Assembly: GCF_036826855.1 (NCBI RefSeq)
Contig: NZ_CP104578.1
Span: 3,348,001-3,412,000, forward strand
Length of the DNA stretch: 64,000 nt
Source: Streptomyces sp. SJL17-4
Lineage (GTDB): Bacteria > Actinomycetota > Actinomycetes > Streptomycetales > Streptomycetaceae
Reading direction: 5' to 3'
Shown: piece after piece, positions 15,745 to 24,421 of the stretch
Layout: each line of letters begins with the position of its first letter
How positions within the stretch are numbered: position 1 is the stretch's first letter
The notes under the pieces: generated by a model
What the model was told of the DNA's origin: nothing
The model's database searches: none
Seen by the model: only the letters and a program-made list of their open reading frames with translations
Translations under genes and position numbers: made by a program

Positions 15745-16539
15745 CTACTCGCCGGGCCAGTTCGGCTTCCGCTTCTCGTTGAAGGCCGCGACACCCTCCG
15801 CGCGGTCCCCCGAGAACGCCACCGAACGCCAGGCCGCGTCCTCGACCTCGAGGCCCGCCCGCAGGTCGAGGCCCTGCCCCAGCCGCATGGCCTTCTTCGC
15901 CGCCCGCAGCCCGACCGGCGAGTTGGCCGCGATCCGGCCGGCCAGCTCCAGCGCCGCCGTCCGCGCGTCCTCGCCCAGCAGGTCGACCAGACCCAGCTCG
16001 CGGGCCTCCGCCGCCTCCACCCGGCGGGCCGTGAAGACCAGTTCCGCCGCGCGCGCCGCGCCCACCCGGCGCGGCAGCAGCTGCGTACCGCCGCCGCCCG
16101 GGATGACGCCCACGGACACCTCGGGGAGACCGACCACGGCGGTCGCGTCGGCCACGATCACGTCGCAGGCGAGCGCCAGCTCGAAGCCGCCGCCGAGGGC
16201 GAAGCCGTGCACGGCGGCGACGGTCGGCATGGGCAGCTCCAGGACGCCGGTGTAGGCGGCGCGGGCGGTCGGCCGCTGGCGGACCAGCTCGGCGTCGGTG
16301 AAGGTGTTGCGCTCCTTGAGGTCGGCGCCGACGCAGAAGGCCCGGTCGTTCGAGGAGGTCAGCACGGTGACGCGGACGGAGGCGTCGGCGGCGAGCGCCT
16401 CACAGGCGGCGCCGAGGGAGCGGGCCATCTCGGAGGAGACGGCGTTCATCGCCTTGGGCCGGTCGAGGACCAGCTCGGCGACGTGCCCGTCCCCGTCCTT
16501 CCGGACCACCACGAACTCACCGAAGCGCTGCTCGGACAT
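15745..16539 (-). CDS. Enoyl-CoA hydratase/isomerase family protein
   Basis: 264 residues, the standard crotonase length. The CoA/oxyanion region is AFCVGADLKE (68-77) and HGFALGGGFE (111-120). Both catalytic glutamates of true hydratases are present: E120 and E140 (in GLPEVSVGVIPGG). It likely adds water to 2-enoyl-CoA in fatty-acid or amino-acid breakdown. It follows cya on the minus strand and has its own 9+4+9 palindrome upstream (16563-16584), a likely operator. Confidence 0.88.
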   Translation of the reverse strand: MSEQRFGEFVVVRKDGDGHVAELVLDRPKAMNAVSSEMARSLGAACEALAADASVRVTVLTSSNDRAFCVGADLKERNTFTDAELVRQRPTARAAYTGVLELPMPTVAAVHGFALGGGFELALACDVIVADATAVVGLPEVSVGVIPGGGGTQLLPRRVGAARAAELVFTARRVEAAEARELGLVDLLGEDARTAALELAGRIAANSPVGLRAAKKAMRLGQGLDLRAGLEVEDAAWRSVAFSGDRAEGVAAFNEKRKPNWPGE

Positions 16540-16562
16540 GACCGCACCCTCCCGATTCAGAG

Positions 16563-16584
16563 CCTGTTAACGGCTGTTAACAGG
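16563..16584. promoter_or_regulatory. Perfect palindrome upstream of the enoyl-CoA hydratase gene
   Basis: CCTGTTAAC (16563-16571), GGCT, GTTAACAGG (16576-16584). It lies 24-45 bases before the hydratase start and after the cya stop (16600). AT-rich dyads of this size are typical operators for TetR- or IclR-type acyl-CoA regulators. A hairpin role for the cya end is also possible. Confidence 0.55.
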
Positions 16585-16599
16585 CGTTCACCGGAGATC

Positions 16600-17742
16600 C
16601 TAGGTCGGGCGGCGGGTCAGGAGCCAGGGTTCGACGACGCCGAGGCCGCGGACGGGGCGCTGCCACATCGGCTGGAGCGCGAAGCGGTACGTGGTGGCCT
16701 TGCGGCCCTCCTTCTCCGCGCGGGCGGCCTCCTCGGCCGCCTCCGTCTCCGAGACGGGCGCCTCACCCGTCCTGGACAGCTCCTCCGCGAGCGCGCCGTC
16801 GACGAGGACGGCGTCCTTCGGCGCTATCGAGGTGAGCCGGCTCGCGAGGTTCACGGTCGTGCCGAAGACGTCGCCCATCCGGGTCGTCACGGTGCCGAAG
16901 GCGATGCCGACGCGCAGCGCGGGCATCGTCTCGTCGTGGCTGAGGGTCTCGATCAGGCGCAGGGCGATCTCGGCGGCCGTACCGGCGTCGTCGGCGGCGT
17001 ACAGCACCTCGTCGCCGAGGGTCTTGATGAGCCGGCCGCCGTGCGCGGCGACCAGGTCGGCGCAGGTCGTCTCGAAGGCCTCGACGAGCTCGCCGAGCTC
17101 CTCCTCCTCCAGGCGGCGGGTCAGCCGGGTGAAGCCGACCAGGTCGGCGAAGCCGACCGCGAGCCGCCGGTCGACCATCTCCTCGTCGTCGGCGGCCTGC
17201 ACGAGCACCCGGCCGGTGGCGGCGGCGAGCTGCCGCCGCCAGACGTAGATGAGGAACTCCTCCAGCTCGGGCAGCAGCAGCTCGACCAGCGGATACGTGA
17301 CCTCGGTGCGGGTCATGCCGGGCTCGGGCGGCTCGGTCAGGCCCTCCAGGAAGGAGTCGATCTGCCATTCGGCGAGCCGGGCGGTGGTCTGTCCGGTGGA
17401 ACGGGCGACCTGCACGGCCATCGGCTCGCTGAGCAGCCCGGCCTCGACGAGACCGGCCAGCCGGCGCAGCGCGAGGACGTCGGCCTCGGTGAGCGCCTTG
17501 GCCTGGCCGATGTCGGCGAAGCCCATGGCGCGCCAGAAGCGGGAGGCGAGTTCCATGGAGACGCCGGCCGTGCGGGCGGCCTGGAAGGGGGTGTAGCGAC
17601 GGTCCGCGCCGAGGATGAGCTGTTCGAGGCGGATGGCGAGCGGATCGTCGCTCGGCTCGGCCGTGTGGTCGACCTCGTGATGGGGGGTGGGGTACGTGGG
17701 AGGCTCGGGCGCGCCGCCCTCGTTCTCGTCGTCGACGGTCAC
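16600..17742 (-). CDS. cya: Class III adenylate cyclase
   Basis: 380 residues from the GTG complementary to 17740-17742 (MTVDDENEGG), matching the known Streptomyces Cya length; the frame running to 18045 is too long. The C-terminal cyclase domain (about 190-340) has both metal aspartates: D200 (GFADLVGFTRL) and D244 (KTLGDEVLY). The adenine-site Lys is probably K240. The N-terminal part (about 35-180) is the conserved autoregulatory region of actinobacterial cyclases, without membrane segments. It makes cAMP, which with Crp controls germination and secondary metabolism. A Crp-consensus site lies about 80 bases upstream. Confidence 0.92.
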   Translation of the reverse strand: MTVDDENEGGAPEPPTYPTPHHEVDHTAEPSDDPLAIRLEQLILGADRRYTPFQAARTAGVSMELASRFWRAMGFADIGQAKALTEADVLALRRLAGLVEAGLLSEPMAVQVARSTGQTTARLAEWQIDSFLEGLTEPPEPGMTRTEVTYPLVELLLPELEEFLIYVWRRQLAAATGRVLVQAADDEEMVDRRLAVGFADLVGFTRLTRRLEEEELGELVEAFETTCADLVAAHGGRLIKTLGDEVLYAADDAGTAAEIALRLIETLSHDETMPALRVGIAFGTVTTRMGDVFGTTVNLASRLTSIAPKDAVLVDGALAEELSRTGEAPVSETEAAEEAARAEKEGRKATTYRFALQPMWQRPVRGLGVVEPWLLTRRPT

Positions 17743-18045
17743 CGGCCGCCTCCTGCCCGTTCCCTGCCCACTTGCCCTGCCGATCTGTCGCCCTGGATCG
17801 CGGTCCACGATACGACAGCTGTGGCTTGGCTCACGCCTTAACGGCTGCCGCCTGTGTTCCTGGGGCCTGTCGTACGGGCTCTCCTGTCGTACGGGCCCTC
17901 CTGTCGTGCGGGGCCCCTCGGGCGCGCGGGCCCTCGGGGTGAACGGCCACGAGGGCGCCGCGCGCCGGTGGGGTGTGCCCACCCGTCCCGCCCTCCCCCA
18001 AGGACTACGTCCAGGGGGACCCCCAGGCGGAACGCATGCCCACAC
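17743..18045. other. Gap between birA and cya with a 3 x 17-bp tandem repeat
   Basis: No gene is supported here. Three tandem copies of CCTGTCGTACGGG(C/G)(C/T)CT-like sequence run 17866-17916 (units start at 17866, 17883 and 17900; the third has two to three changes). The candidate Crp site is at 17821. The part next to birA (17990-18045) has CCCCCAAGG...CCAGGGGGA, a weak hairpin that may end birA. Confidence 0.6.
17821..17834. promoter_or_regulatory. Candidate Crp site upstream of cya
   Basis: On the minus strand the sequence is GTGAGCCAAGCCAC, which fits the reported Streptomyces Crp consensus GTG-N6-GNCAC. It is 79-92 bases before the cya GTG, so cAMP-Crp feedback on cya is plausible. The consensus is short and will also occur by chance. 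Confidence 0.35.
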
Positions 18046-18891
18046 CTACGTCCGGAGGTGGACGATGTCGCCCGCTCCTACCGCTTCCGTGCCGCCGCCC
18101 TCCGTGGCGACCACCAGGCGGCCGTCGCCGTCCAGGGCCACCGCTTCGCCCTCCAGCATCCGCTCGCCCGGCAGCTCGGCCCTGACGCGGCGGCCGAGGG
18201 TCGCGCAGCCGGCCGCGTAGGCCGCCTGGAGCCCGGACTCGGCGGGGTCGCCGTCGGCCCGTACCCAGTCGCCGTACCACTCGGCGAGGGAGCGCAGGAC
18301 GGCCCGCAGGAGGGTGTCCCGGTCGGTGGAGACCGCGCCCGCGAGGAGCAGCGAGCCGGCCGCGGGGACGGGCAGTTCGTCCTCGCGGAGGGTGACGTTG
18401 ATGCCGAGGCCGACGACGATCGCGTCCGCGCCGGCCCGCTCGGCGAGGATGCCGCCGGTCTTGCGTTCCTCGCCCGCCACGGAAACCAGCAGGTCGTTGG
18501 GCCACTTGAGGGACATGTCGACCCCGGCGGCCTTCGCGAGGCCGGTCGCCGCGGCGACGCCGGTGAGCAGCGGGAGCCAGCCCCAGCGGTGGACCGGCAC
18601 TTCCGGCTTGAGGAGGACGGAGACGAAGAGCCCGGAGCGGGCGGGCGCCGTCCAGTCGCGGTCGAGGCGGCCGCGGCCGGAGGTCTGCTCCTCGGCGACG
18701 AGCACGGCGCCCTCGGGCAGCTCGTCGGCGCGGGCGGTGAGGTCGCTGTTGGTGGATCCGGTGCTGGTGACCACGTCGAGCGAGGTCCACAGCCCGTCGG
18801 GTAGGACGAGTGCGCGGCGCAGTGCGGGGGCGTTCAGTGGGGGCCGGTCGAGGTCGGACCAGGGTCCGCCGGAGCCTTGGGAGGACGTCAT
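18046..18891 (-). CDS. birA: Biotin--[acetyl-CoA-carboxylase] ligase
   Basis: 281 residues. It has STGSTNSDL (43-51), the biotinyl-AMP loop GRGRLDRDW (72-80) and KWPNDLLV (129-136), all diagnostic of group I biotin protein ligases. There is no N-terminal HTH, so unlike E. coli BirA it should not regulate transcription. It attaches biotin to the carboxylase alpha chain, encoded here by accA2 (Lys549). It is divergent from pccB, with 134 bases between. Confidence 0.93.
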   Translation of the reverse strand: MTSSQGSGGPWSDLDRPPLNAPALRRALVLPDGLWTSLDVVTSTGSTNSDLTARADELPEGAVLVAEEQTSGRGRLDRDWTAPARSGLFVSVLLKPEVPVHRWGWLPLLTGVAAATGLAKAAGVDMSLKWPNDLLVSVAGEERKTGGILAERAGADAIVVGLGINVTLREDELPVPAAGSLLLAGAVSTDRDTLLRAVLRSLAEWYGDWVRADGDPAESGLQAAYAAGCATLGRRVRAELPGERMLEGEAVALDGDGRLVVATEGGGTEAVGAGDIVHLRT

Positions 18892-19025
18892 GCAAGCCAG
18901 ACTAGGTGTGGCAAAGACCGCAGTGCCGAACCGTATCGGCGTCGATACGCTACGGCTCAGTAGCTGAGCAGTAGCCCATTCGTAGTCAACGAACCCCCCG
19001 TGACCAGGCAGGGAGCCGCATCCCG

Positions 19026-20627
19026 ATGTCCGAGCCGGCAGAGCAGTACGAGATCGACATTCACACGACCGCAGGCAAGATCGCGGACCTCAAGCGCCGT
19101 ATCGACGAGGCCACCCATGCCGGCTCGGAGCGTGCGGTGGAGAAGCAGCACGCGAAGGGCAAGCTGACCGCGCGCGAACGGATCGCGCTGCTGCTCGACG
19201 AGGGCTCGTTCGTCGAGCTGGACGAGCTGGCCCGGCACCGGTCGACCAACTTCGGCCTGGAGAAGAACCGTCCGTACGGAGACGGTGTGGTCACCGGCTA
19301 CGGCACGGTCGACGGGCGCCCGGTCGCCGTCTTCTCGCAGGACTTCACGGTCTTCGGCGGCGCGCTCGGCGAGACGTACGGCCAGAAGATCATCAAGGTG
19401 ATGGACTTCGCGCTGAAGACGGGCTGCCCCGTCATCGGCATCAACGACTCCGGCGGCGCCCGTATCCAGGAGGGTGTGAGCGCGCTCGGCATGTACGGCG
19501 AGATCTTCCGCCGCAACACCCACGCGTCCGGCGTGATCCCGCAGATCTCGCTGGTCGTCGGCCCGTGCGCGGGCGGCGCGGTCTACTCCCCCGCGATCAC
19601 CGACTTCACGGTGATGGTGGACCAGACCTCGCACATGTTCATCACGGGTCCCGACGTCATCAAGACGGTGACCGGCGAGGACGTGGGCTTCGAGGAGCTG
19701 GGCGGGGCCCGGACGCACAACGCGACCTCGGGCGTGGCGCACCACATGGCGGGGGACGAGAAGGACGCCATCGAGTACGTGAAGTCCCTGCTGTCCTACC
19801 TTCCGTCGAACAACCTCTCGGAGCCGCCGACCTTCCCCGAGGTCGCGGACACCGAGGTGTCGGACGAGGACCGCGAGCTGGACACGCTGATCCCGGACTC
19901 GGCGAACCAGCCGTACGACATGCACAAGGTCATCGAGCACGTCCTCGACGACGGTGAGTTCCTGGAGACGCAGGCGCTGTTCGCGCCGAACATCCTGACC
20001 GGCTTCGGCCGCGTCGAGGGTTTCCCGGTGGGTGTGGTCGCCAACCAGCCGATGCAGTTCGCGGGTTGCCTCGACATCGACGCGTCCGAGAAGGCCGCGC
20101 GGTTCGTCCGTACCTGCGACGCCTTCAACATCCCGGTCCTGACCTTCGTGGACGTGCCGGGCTTCCTGCCGGGTGTGGACCAGGAGTACGGCGGCATCAT
20201 CCGGCGCGGCGCGAAGCTGATCTACGCGTACGCGGAGGCCACGGTCCCGCTGATCACGGTCATCACGCGGAAGGCCTTCGGCGGCGCGTACGACGTCATG
20301 GGCTCGAAGCACCTGGGCGCGGACCTGAACCTGGCGTGGCCGACGGCGCAGATCGCGGTGATGGGCGCGCAGGGCGCGGTCAACATCCTGCACCGCAGGA
20401 CGATCGAGGAGGCAGGGGACGCAGACAAGGCAGCGACGGAGCGGGCGCGGCTGATGCGGGAGTACGAGGACGCCCTGCTCAACCCGTACATCGCGGCCGA
20501 GCGCGGTTACATCGACGGTGTGGTCATGCCCGCGGACACGCGCCCGCAGATCGTGAAGGGGCTGCGTCAGCTGCGGACGAAGCGGGAATCCCTGCCTCCG
20601 AAGAAGCACGGCAACATCCCGCTGTAA
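19026..20627 (+). CDS. pccB: Propionyl-/acyl-CoA carboxylase beta chain
   Basis: 533 residues, the family length. It has the two crotonase-like halves of a carboxyltransferase: [18 protein letters not shown] (about 138-155) with [12 protein letters not shown], and later [23 protein letters not shown] with [12 protein letters not shown]. It moves carboxyl from biotin to propionyl- or acetyl-CoA, supplying methylmalonyl-CoA and malonyl-CoA for fatty acids and polyketides. It works with the epsilon chain immediately downstream and with AccA2 at 24786. Confidence 0.94.
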   Translation: MSEPAEQYEIDIHTTAGKIADLKRRIDEATHAGSERAVEKQHAKGKLTARERIALLLDEGSFVELDELARHRSTNFGLEKNRPYGDGVVTGYGTVDGRPVAVFSQDFTVFGGALGETYGQKIIKVMDFALKTGCPVIGINDSGGARIQEGVSALGMYGEIFRRNTHASGVIPQISLVVGPCAGGAVYSPAITDFTVMVDQTSHMFITGPDVIKTVTGEDVGFEELGGARTHNATSGVAHHMAGDEKDAIEYVKSLLSYLPSNNLSEPPTFPEVADTEVSDEDRELDTLIPDSANQPYDMHKVIEHVLDDGEFLETQALFAPNILTGFGRVEGFPVGVVANQPMQFAGCLDIDASEKAARFVRTCDAFNIPVLTFVDVPGFLPGVDQEYGGIIRRGAKLIYAYAEATVPLITVITRKAFGGAYDVMGSKHLGADLNLAWPTAQIAVMGAQGAVNILHRRTIEEAGDADKAATERARLMREYEDALLNPYIAAERGYIDGVVMPADTRPQIVKGLRQLRTKRESLPPKKHGNIPL

Positions 20628-20653
20628 CCCGTACGAGCGCTGAAGGAGCCGTT

Positions 20654-20866
20654 GTGATCAAGGTCGTACGAGGAAACCCGACCCCGGAGGAGTTGGCCGC
20701 CGCACTGGCGGTGGTTCAGGCACGGGCCGCGGCGACGGCGGCGGCGTCCGCCGAGAGCGGCGGCCCGGCGGCGCCGGAGGGCTGGTCGGACCCGTCCCGC
20801 ATCGCGCGGTCGGTGCGTCACCGGCCGGGCCCGCGGGCCTGGGCGCGGTCGTACTGGCCGGTGTAG
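20654..20866 (+). CDS. pccE: Acyl-CoA carboxylase epsilon chain
   Basis: 70 residues from GTG 20654, with AAGGAG at 20642-20647 as ribosome site. MIKVVRGNPTPEELAAALAV and a C-terminal tryptophan-containing tail (AWARSYWPV) are typical of epsilon chains. An Ala-rich spacer lies between. The small subunit binds the beta hexamer and raises activity. The gap to pccB is 26 bases, so they form an operon. Confidence 0.9.
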   Translation: MIKVVRGNPTPEELAAALAVVQARAAATAAASAESGGPAAPEGWSDPSRIARSVRHRPGPRAWARSYWPV

Positions 20867-20877
20867 TCGTCGTATGA

Positions 20878-20915
20878 CGAAAGGCCGGACCCCCTGTGCG
20901 GGGTCCGGCCTTTCG
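20878..20915. terminator. 16-bp hairpin between pccE and the MFS gene
   Basis: CGAAAGGCCGGACCCC (20878-20893) and its exact complement (20900-20915), 6-base loop. Bidirectional end for pccBE (+) and the transporter gene (-). Confidence 0.85.
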
Positions 20916-20931
20916 CGTACCCGGCCGCCCG

Positions 20932-22350
20932 TCACGTACGGCGGAGGAAGAGGCCGGCGAGTACGGCTCCGGCGGCGACGATCGCCGCGTTCACGAGGAC
21001 CGCGAGGCCGATGCCGTCGAGGAGGACGGGCGCGGTGACGACGACGGCGCTCATGATCGGGGTGCCCATGGTGATGCCGATCTGCTGGGTCATCGTCGCG
21101 AGCCCGGTCGCCGTGCCCTGCTCGTGGTCGGGGATCCCGGAGGTGGCGGTGACCATGAAGCCGACGATCGCGAGCATGTTGCCGACGCCGCCCGCGAAGG
21201 TCGCGGCGAGCAGCAGCCAGAGGCTTCCCGGGCCCTCGCCGAGTCCGTACAGGGCGAGGGTGGCGACGGCCTGGAGGAGGCCGCCGGAGACCAGGGCCGT
21301 ACGGGCGCCGAAGCGGCCGATGAAGCGGGAGGCGAACACCCCGCCGAGGACGGTGCCGGCGCCGAGGACGCCGAAGGAGAGGCCGGCGGCGAGCGGGGAG
21401 AAGTCGAGGACGTCCTGGAGGTAGAGCGTCATCAGGAAGACCAGCGAGGTCTCGGTGACGAAGGCGACGAGCCCGGCGAGGTTGCCCCAGACGACGGTGC
21501 GGCGCTTGAGGATGTGGAGCGGTACGAGGGGGGCGGCGGCGCGGCGTTCGACGAGGACGAAGGCGACCAGGAGCGCGGCGCCGGCGGCGAGGGCGGTGAG
21601 CGCGGTCGGGTCGGTCCAGCCGTGTTCGCCGCTGACGGTCAGGCCGTAGACGAGGGCGAGGAGTCCGCCGGTGACGGTGATCGCGCCGGGCACGTCGAGC
21701 CGGGGGCGGACGGCCGGGCGGCTCTCGGTGAGGACGGCGGGGGCGACGAGGAGGACGGCGAGGGCCACGGGCACGTTGACGAGGAACGCCCAGCGCCAGG
21801 AGAGCAGGTCGGTGAGGACGCCGCCGAGGATCGCGCCGGTGGTGAAGCCGGCGGACATGAGGGCGCCGTTGAGTCCGAGCGCGCGGGCGCGCAGCGGGCC
21901 CTCGGGGAAGGAGGCGGTGAGCAGGGAGAGGCCGGCGGGGGTGACGGCGGCGGTGGCGAGGCCCTGGGCGACGCGGGCGGCCATCAGCAGCTCGGGGCCG
22001 GTGGCGAGGCCGCCGACGAGGGAGGAGACGCCGAGGAGCGCCATGCCGCCGAGGAAGAGCCGGCGGCGGCCGACGAGGTCGGCGACGCGCCCGAAGAGCA
22101 GGGTGAAGCCGGCCGCCGCGAGGGCGAAGGCGGTGGCGATCCACTGGAGGCCGCCGAGGCTGAAGCCGAGTCCCTGACCGATGACGGGCAGGGCGACGTT
22201 CAGGATCGAGAAGTCGACGGCGAGCATGAACTGGGCGAGGAGGAGGACGACGAGGACGAGCCGCATCCGTCCGGTCATACGGGCGTCCGTCGGCCCTTGG
22301 GTCTGGTCCACGGGCTGTTCGGCGGGCTTGGGGTGATCCAGGGCAACCAT
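20932..22350 (-). CDS. MFS efflux transporter (EmrB/QacA, 14-TM type)
   Basis: 472 residues with about 14 hydrophobic segments. FAVDFSILNVALPVIG-type sequence follows TM1 (about 38-55), GRVADLVGRRRLF is the motif-A loop (about 87-99), and LNGALMSAGFTTGAILGG is motif C of proton-drug antiporters. It probably exports a drug or secondary metabolite. It is divergent from the TetR gene at 22439, with matching dyad sequences between, the classic efflux-pump and repressor pair. Confidence 0.88.
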   Translation of the reverse strand: MVALDHPKPAEQPVDQTQGPTDARMTGRMRLVLVVLLLAQFMLAVDFSILNVALPVIGQGLGFSLGGLQWIATAFALAAAGFTLLFGRVADLVGRRRLFLGGMALLGVSSLVGGLATGPELLMAARVAQGLATAAVTPAGLSLLTASFPEGPLRARALGLNGALMSAGFTTGAILGGVLTDLLSWRWAFLVNVPVALAVLLVAPAVLTESRPAVRPRLDVPGAITVTGGLLALVYGLTVSGEHGWTDPTALTALAAGAALLVAFVLVERRAAAPLVPLHILKRRTVVWGNLAGLVAFVTETSLVFLMTLYLQDVLDFSPLAAGLSFGVLGAGTVLGGVFASRFIGRFGARTALVSGGLLQAVATLALYGLGEGPGSLWLLLAATFAGGVGNMLAIVGFMVTATSGIPDHEQGTATGLATMTQQIGITMGTPIMSAVVVTAPVLLDGIGLAVLVNAAIVAAGAVLAGLFLRRT

Positions 22351-22362
22351 GCGTACGACCCC

Positions 22363-22427
22363 TTAATGGGAGACTGGTTCCGTTAAGATGTCCCGTACCG
22401 TAGCAGAGTCGATGGCGTTAATGGAAC
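22363..22427. promoter_or_regulatory. Repeated TTAATGG/CCGTTAA operator elements
   Basis: GTTCCGTTAA (22377-22386) and TTAATGGAAC (22418-22427) are inverted copies, 9 of 10 matching, 31 bases apart. TTAATGG also occurs at 22363-22369. They fill the gap between the MFS start (22350) and the TetR start (22439). These are the likely binding sites of the TetR protein. Confidence 0.55.
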
Positions 22428-22438
22428 AGGAGACCCAT

Positions 22439-23062
22439 TTGACTGAGAGCCAGCCGGCCTCGCCCGGCACCCTGCGCCCCGGCGGCCGCACCGCGAAGGT
22501 CCGCAGGGCCGTCCTCGACGCCACCCAGGACGCGCTCGCCGACACCGGCTTCCACACCCTGAACATGGACCGGATCGCCGCGACAGCGGGCGTCGGCAAG
22601 ACCACCGTCTACCGCCGCTGGGGCTCCCCCGTCGGCCTGGTCACCGACCTCCTGCACGACATGGCCGAGCAGTCCCTGCCCGCCTCCGACACCGGCAGCC
22701 TCGCGGGCGACCTGCGGGCCAACGCCGAACTCGTCCGCGCCACCCTCACCGACGCGCGGATGGGCGCCGTCTTCCGCGCCGTCATCGCGGCGGCCGCCTG
22801 CGACGAGGACTGCGCCCGCGCGCTCGCCGACTTCTACCGGACCCGGCTCGGCGAGTGGGCGCCCGTCGTCGCCAAGGGCGCGGCCCGCGGCGAGATCCCC
22901 GCGGAGACGGACCCGACCGAGCTGCTCCGAGCCGTCTCCGCGCCGCTCTACTACCGCTTCACCGTCACCCGCGAGGAGGTCGGCGCGGACGTGGCGGAAC
23001 GGGCGGTCACGGCGGCGCTCGCGGCGGCACGGGACGGGGTGTTCATCCGGACGCGGCCCTGA
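22439..23062 (+). CDS. TetR-family regulator of the divergent MFS pump
   Basis: 207 residues from TTG 22439, chosen because AGGAGA (22428-22433) sits at proper spacing and the upstream ATGs at 22388 and 22421 lie inside operator-like repeats. The HTH is at about 20-65: DALADTGFHTLNMDRIAATA, then GKTTVYRRWGSP. The C-terminal half is helical with a TetR_C-type RTRLGEWAPVVAKGAARGE segment. It likely represses both itself and the MFS gene until a ligand binds. Ligand unknown. Confidence 0.82.
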   Translation: MTESQPASPGTLRPGGRTAKVRRAVLDATQDALADTGFHTLNMDRIAATAGVGKTTVYRRWGSPVGLVTDLLHDMAEQSLPASDTGSLAGDLRANAELVRATLTDARMGAVFRAVIAAAACDEDCARALADFYRTRLGEWAPVVAKGAARGEIPAETDPTELLRAVSAPLYYRFTVTREEVGADVAERAVTAALAAARDGVFIRTRP

Positions 23063-23129
23063 GGCGATCGTCCGTCCGTCCGTTCGTCCGTTCGTCGGTT
23101 CGTTCGTCCGCGAATAGTCCCCCGGCACC

Positions 23130-23161
23130 GGGGCGCCTGAGTATCCGTACTCAGGCGCCCC
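23130..23161. terminator. Perfect 14-bp hairpin after the TetR gene
   Basis: GGGGCGCCTGAGTA (23130-23143), loop TCCG, exact complement (23148-23161). Just upstream, 23066-23110 is a simple-sequence tract of CGTCCGTC/CGTTCGTC units. Confidence 0.8.
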
Positions 23162-23188
23162 GCCCGCCCCACCTTCAGGATCGGAGGC

Positions 23189-23317
23189 ATGCTGTGGTCC
23201 GACCCCGAGAACGAGCCGCCGAAGTTTCTCCGCGAGACGCAGGAGATGCTCCGTCGCGCCGGCATCGTGCTCGGAGTCGCGATGGTGGTCTTAATGTTCG
23301 TGGTCGGCGCGCGCTGA
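23189..23317 (+). CDS. 42-residue single-pass membrane protein with a TTA codon
   Basis: ATG 23189, with GGAGG at 23183-23187 as strong ribosome site, and TGA at 23315-23317. The polar N-terminal half ([20 protein letters not shown]) is followed by one hydrophobic helix (about 25-40) ending GAR. Codon 35 (23291-23293) is TTA, so full translation should require the bldA tRNA. The gap to maf is 31 bases, suggesting cotranscription. I do not recognise a function; such small proteins recur in the Streptomyces carboxylase neighbourhood as I remember it. Confidence 0.75.
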   Translation: MLWSDPENEPPKFLRETQEMLRRAGIVLGVAMVVLMFVVGAR

Positions 23318-23348
23318 GGACCGGCCCCGCGCTCGATACGCTGCCCCC

Positions 23349-23954
23349 ATGACTGCTGATCCGCGCCGTGTCGTGCTCGCCTCCGCCTCGCCCGCCCGCC
23401 TCAACCTGCTCCGGCAGGCCGGGCTCTCCCCCGAGGTGATCGTGAGCGGCGTCGACGAGGACAAGATGCACGCCCCGACACCGGCCGAGCTCGCGCTCGC
23501 CCTCGCGGAGGCGAAGGCCGCCCATGTCGCCGCCCGCCCCGAGGCGTTCGGCGCCCTGGTCATCGGCTGCGACTCGGTCCTGGAGCTCGACAAGCAGGCC
23601 CTCGGCAAGCCGGCGGACGCCGAGGAGGCCACCGCACGCTGGAAGGCGATGCGCGGCCGGGTCGGCATCCTCCAGACCGGCCACTGCGTGTACGACACGA
23701 CCGCCAAGCGCTACGAGTCGGCGACGGCCTCCACCGTGGTCCGCTTCGGCGAGCCGACGGACGCCGAGATCGCGGCGTACGTGGCGAGCGGCGAACCGCT
23801 GCACGTGGCAGGGGCGTTCACCCTGGACGGGCGCTCGGCGCCGTTCATCGACGGCATCGACGGCGACCCCGGCAATGTGATCGGCCTGTCGCTGCCGCTG
23901 CTGCGCACGCTGCTCGGGAAGCTGGGCGTGCAGATCACCGACCTCTGGACCTGA
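23349..23954 (+). CDS. maf: Maf-type nucleotide pyrophosphatase
   Basis: 201 residues. The N-terminal [15 protein letters not shown] (about 11-25) is the Maf signature. [18 protein letters not shown] carries the conserved Asp and Lys, and [20 protein letters not shown] is the late motif. Maf proteins hydrolyse non-canonical or modified NTPs to NMPs and are linked to septum control. In Streptomyces the gene sits between the pccB and accA2 carboxylase genes, as here. Confidence 0.92.
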   Translation: MTADPRRVVLASASPARLNLLRQAGLSPEVIVSGVDEDKMHAPTPAELALALAEAKAAHVAARPEAFGALVIGCDSVLELDKQALGKPADAEEATARWKAMRGRVGILQTGHCVYDTTAKRYESATASTVVRFGEPTDAEIAAYVASGEPLHVAGAFTLDGRSAPFIDGIDGDPGNVIGLSLPLLRTLLGKLGVQITDLWT

Positions 23955-23968
23955 GGGTCCGGGAGGGG

Positions 23969-24421
23969 TTACGCGGGTGCCGGCGCCCCCTCGCGGGGCT
24001 CGGCACCCTTCTCGTGCTCCTTCTCCTTGCCGTACGCCACGAGAGTGAGCACGATCAGGCCGAGTACGAGCATCATGAAGGCGAACGCGCCCCAGCCGAT
24101 CAGGCCGACGGTGACCGCGCCGAGGATGCCGTGCACGACCGCGCAGCCGATGAGCAGACCCCGGCCGGCCCGGCCCGGCCGGCGGTCGCGCATGCCCGCG
24201 ACGAGGGCGACGAGGCCGCACAGGGCGAGGGCGACGCCGGAGACGATGCCGAGCACCCAGGTGCCGAGGTACATCGCGTCGGGGTCCATGCCGTCGAGGG
24301 ACATCGTCTGGACCTTGACGAAGCGTGCCATCACGGCGTTGATCGCGACGATCCCGGGCGCTTCGAGGAACAGCACCGCCGCCGTCACGAGAGCTATCGG
24401 TCTGCGGGCCACCTCGGCCAC
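23969..24421 (-). CDS. Four-helix membrane protein, function unknown
   Basis: 150 residues if started at the GTG complementary to 24419-24421 (MAEVARRPIALVTA); another GTG lies three codons in. The frame open to 24613 has an unlikely basic extension. Four hydrophobic segments (about 10-30, 50-75, 85-110, 115-140) and a charged tail KEKEHEKGAEPREG are seen. The gene is convergent with maf and divergent from accA2. No family is recognised. Confidence 0.7.
   Translation of the reverse strand: MAEVARRPIALVTAAVLFLEAPGIVAINAVMARFVKVQTMSLDGMDPDAMYLGTWVLGIVSGVALALCGLVALVAGMRDRRPGRAGRGLLIGCAVVHGILGAVTVGLIGWGAFAFMMLVLGLIVLTLVAYGKEKEHEKGAEPREGAPAPA

Noticed and set aside
20567..22144. Arg/Pro-rich minus-strand frame in the MFS region
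   Set aside because: Wrong frame of the MFS gene; no domain.
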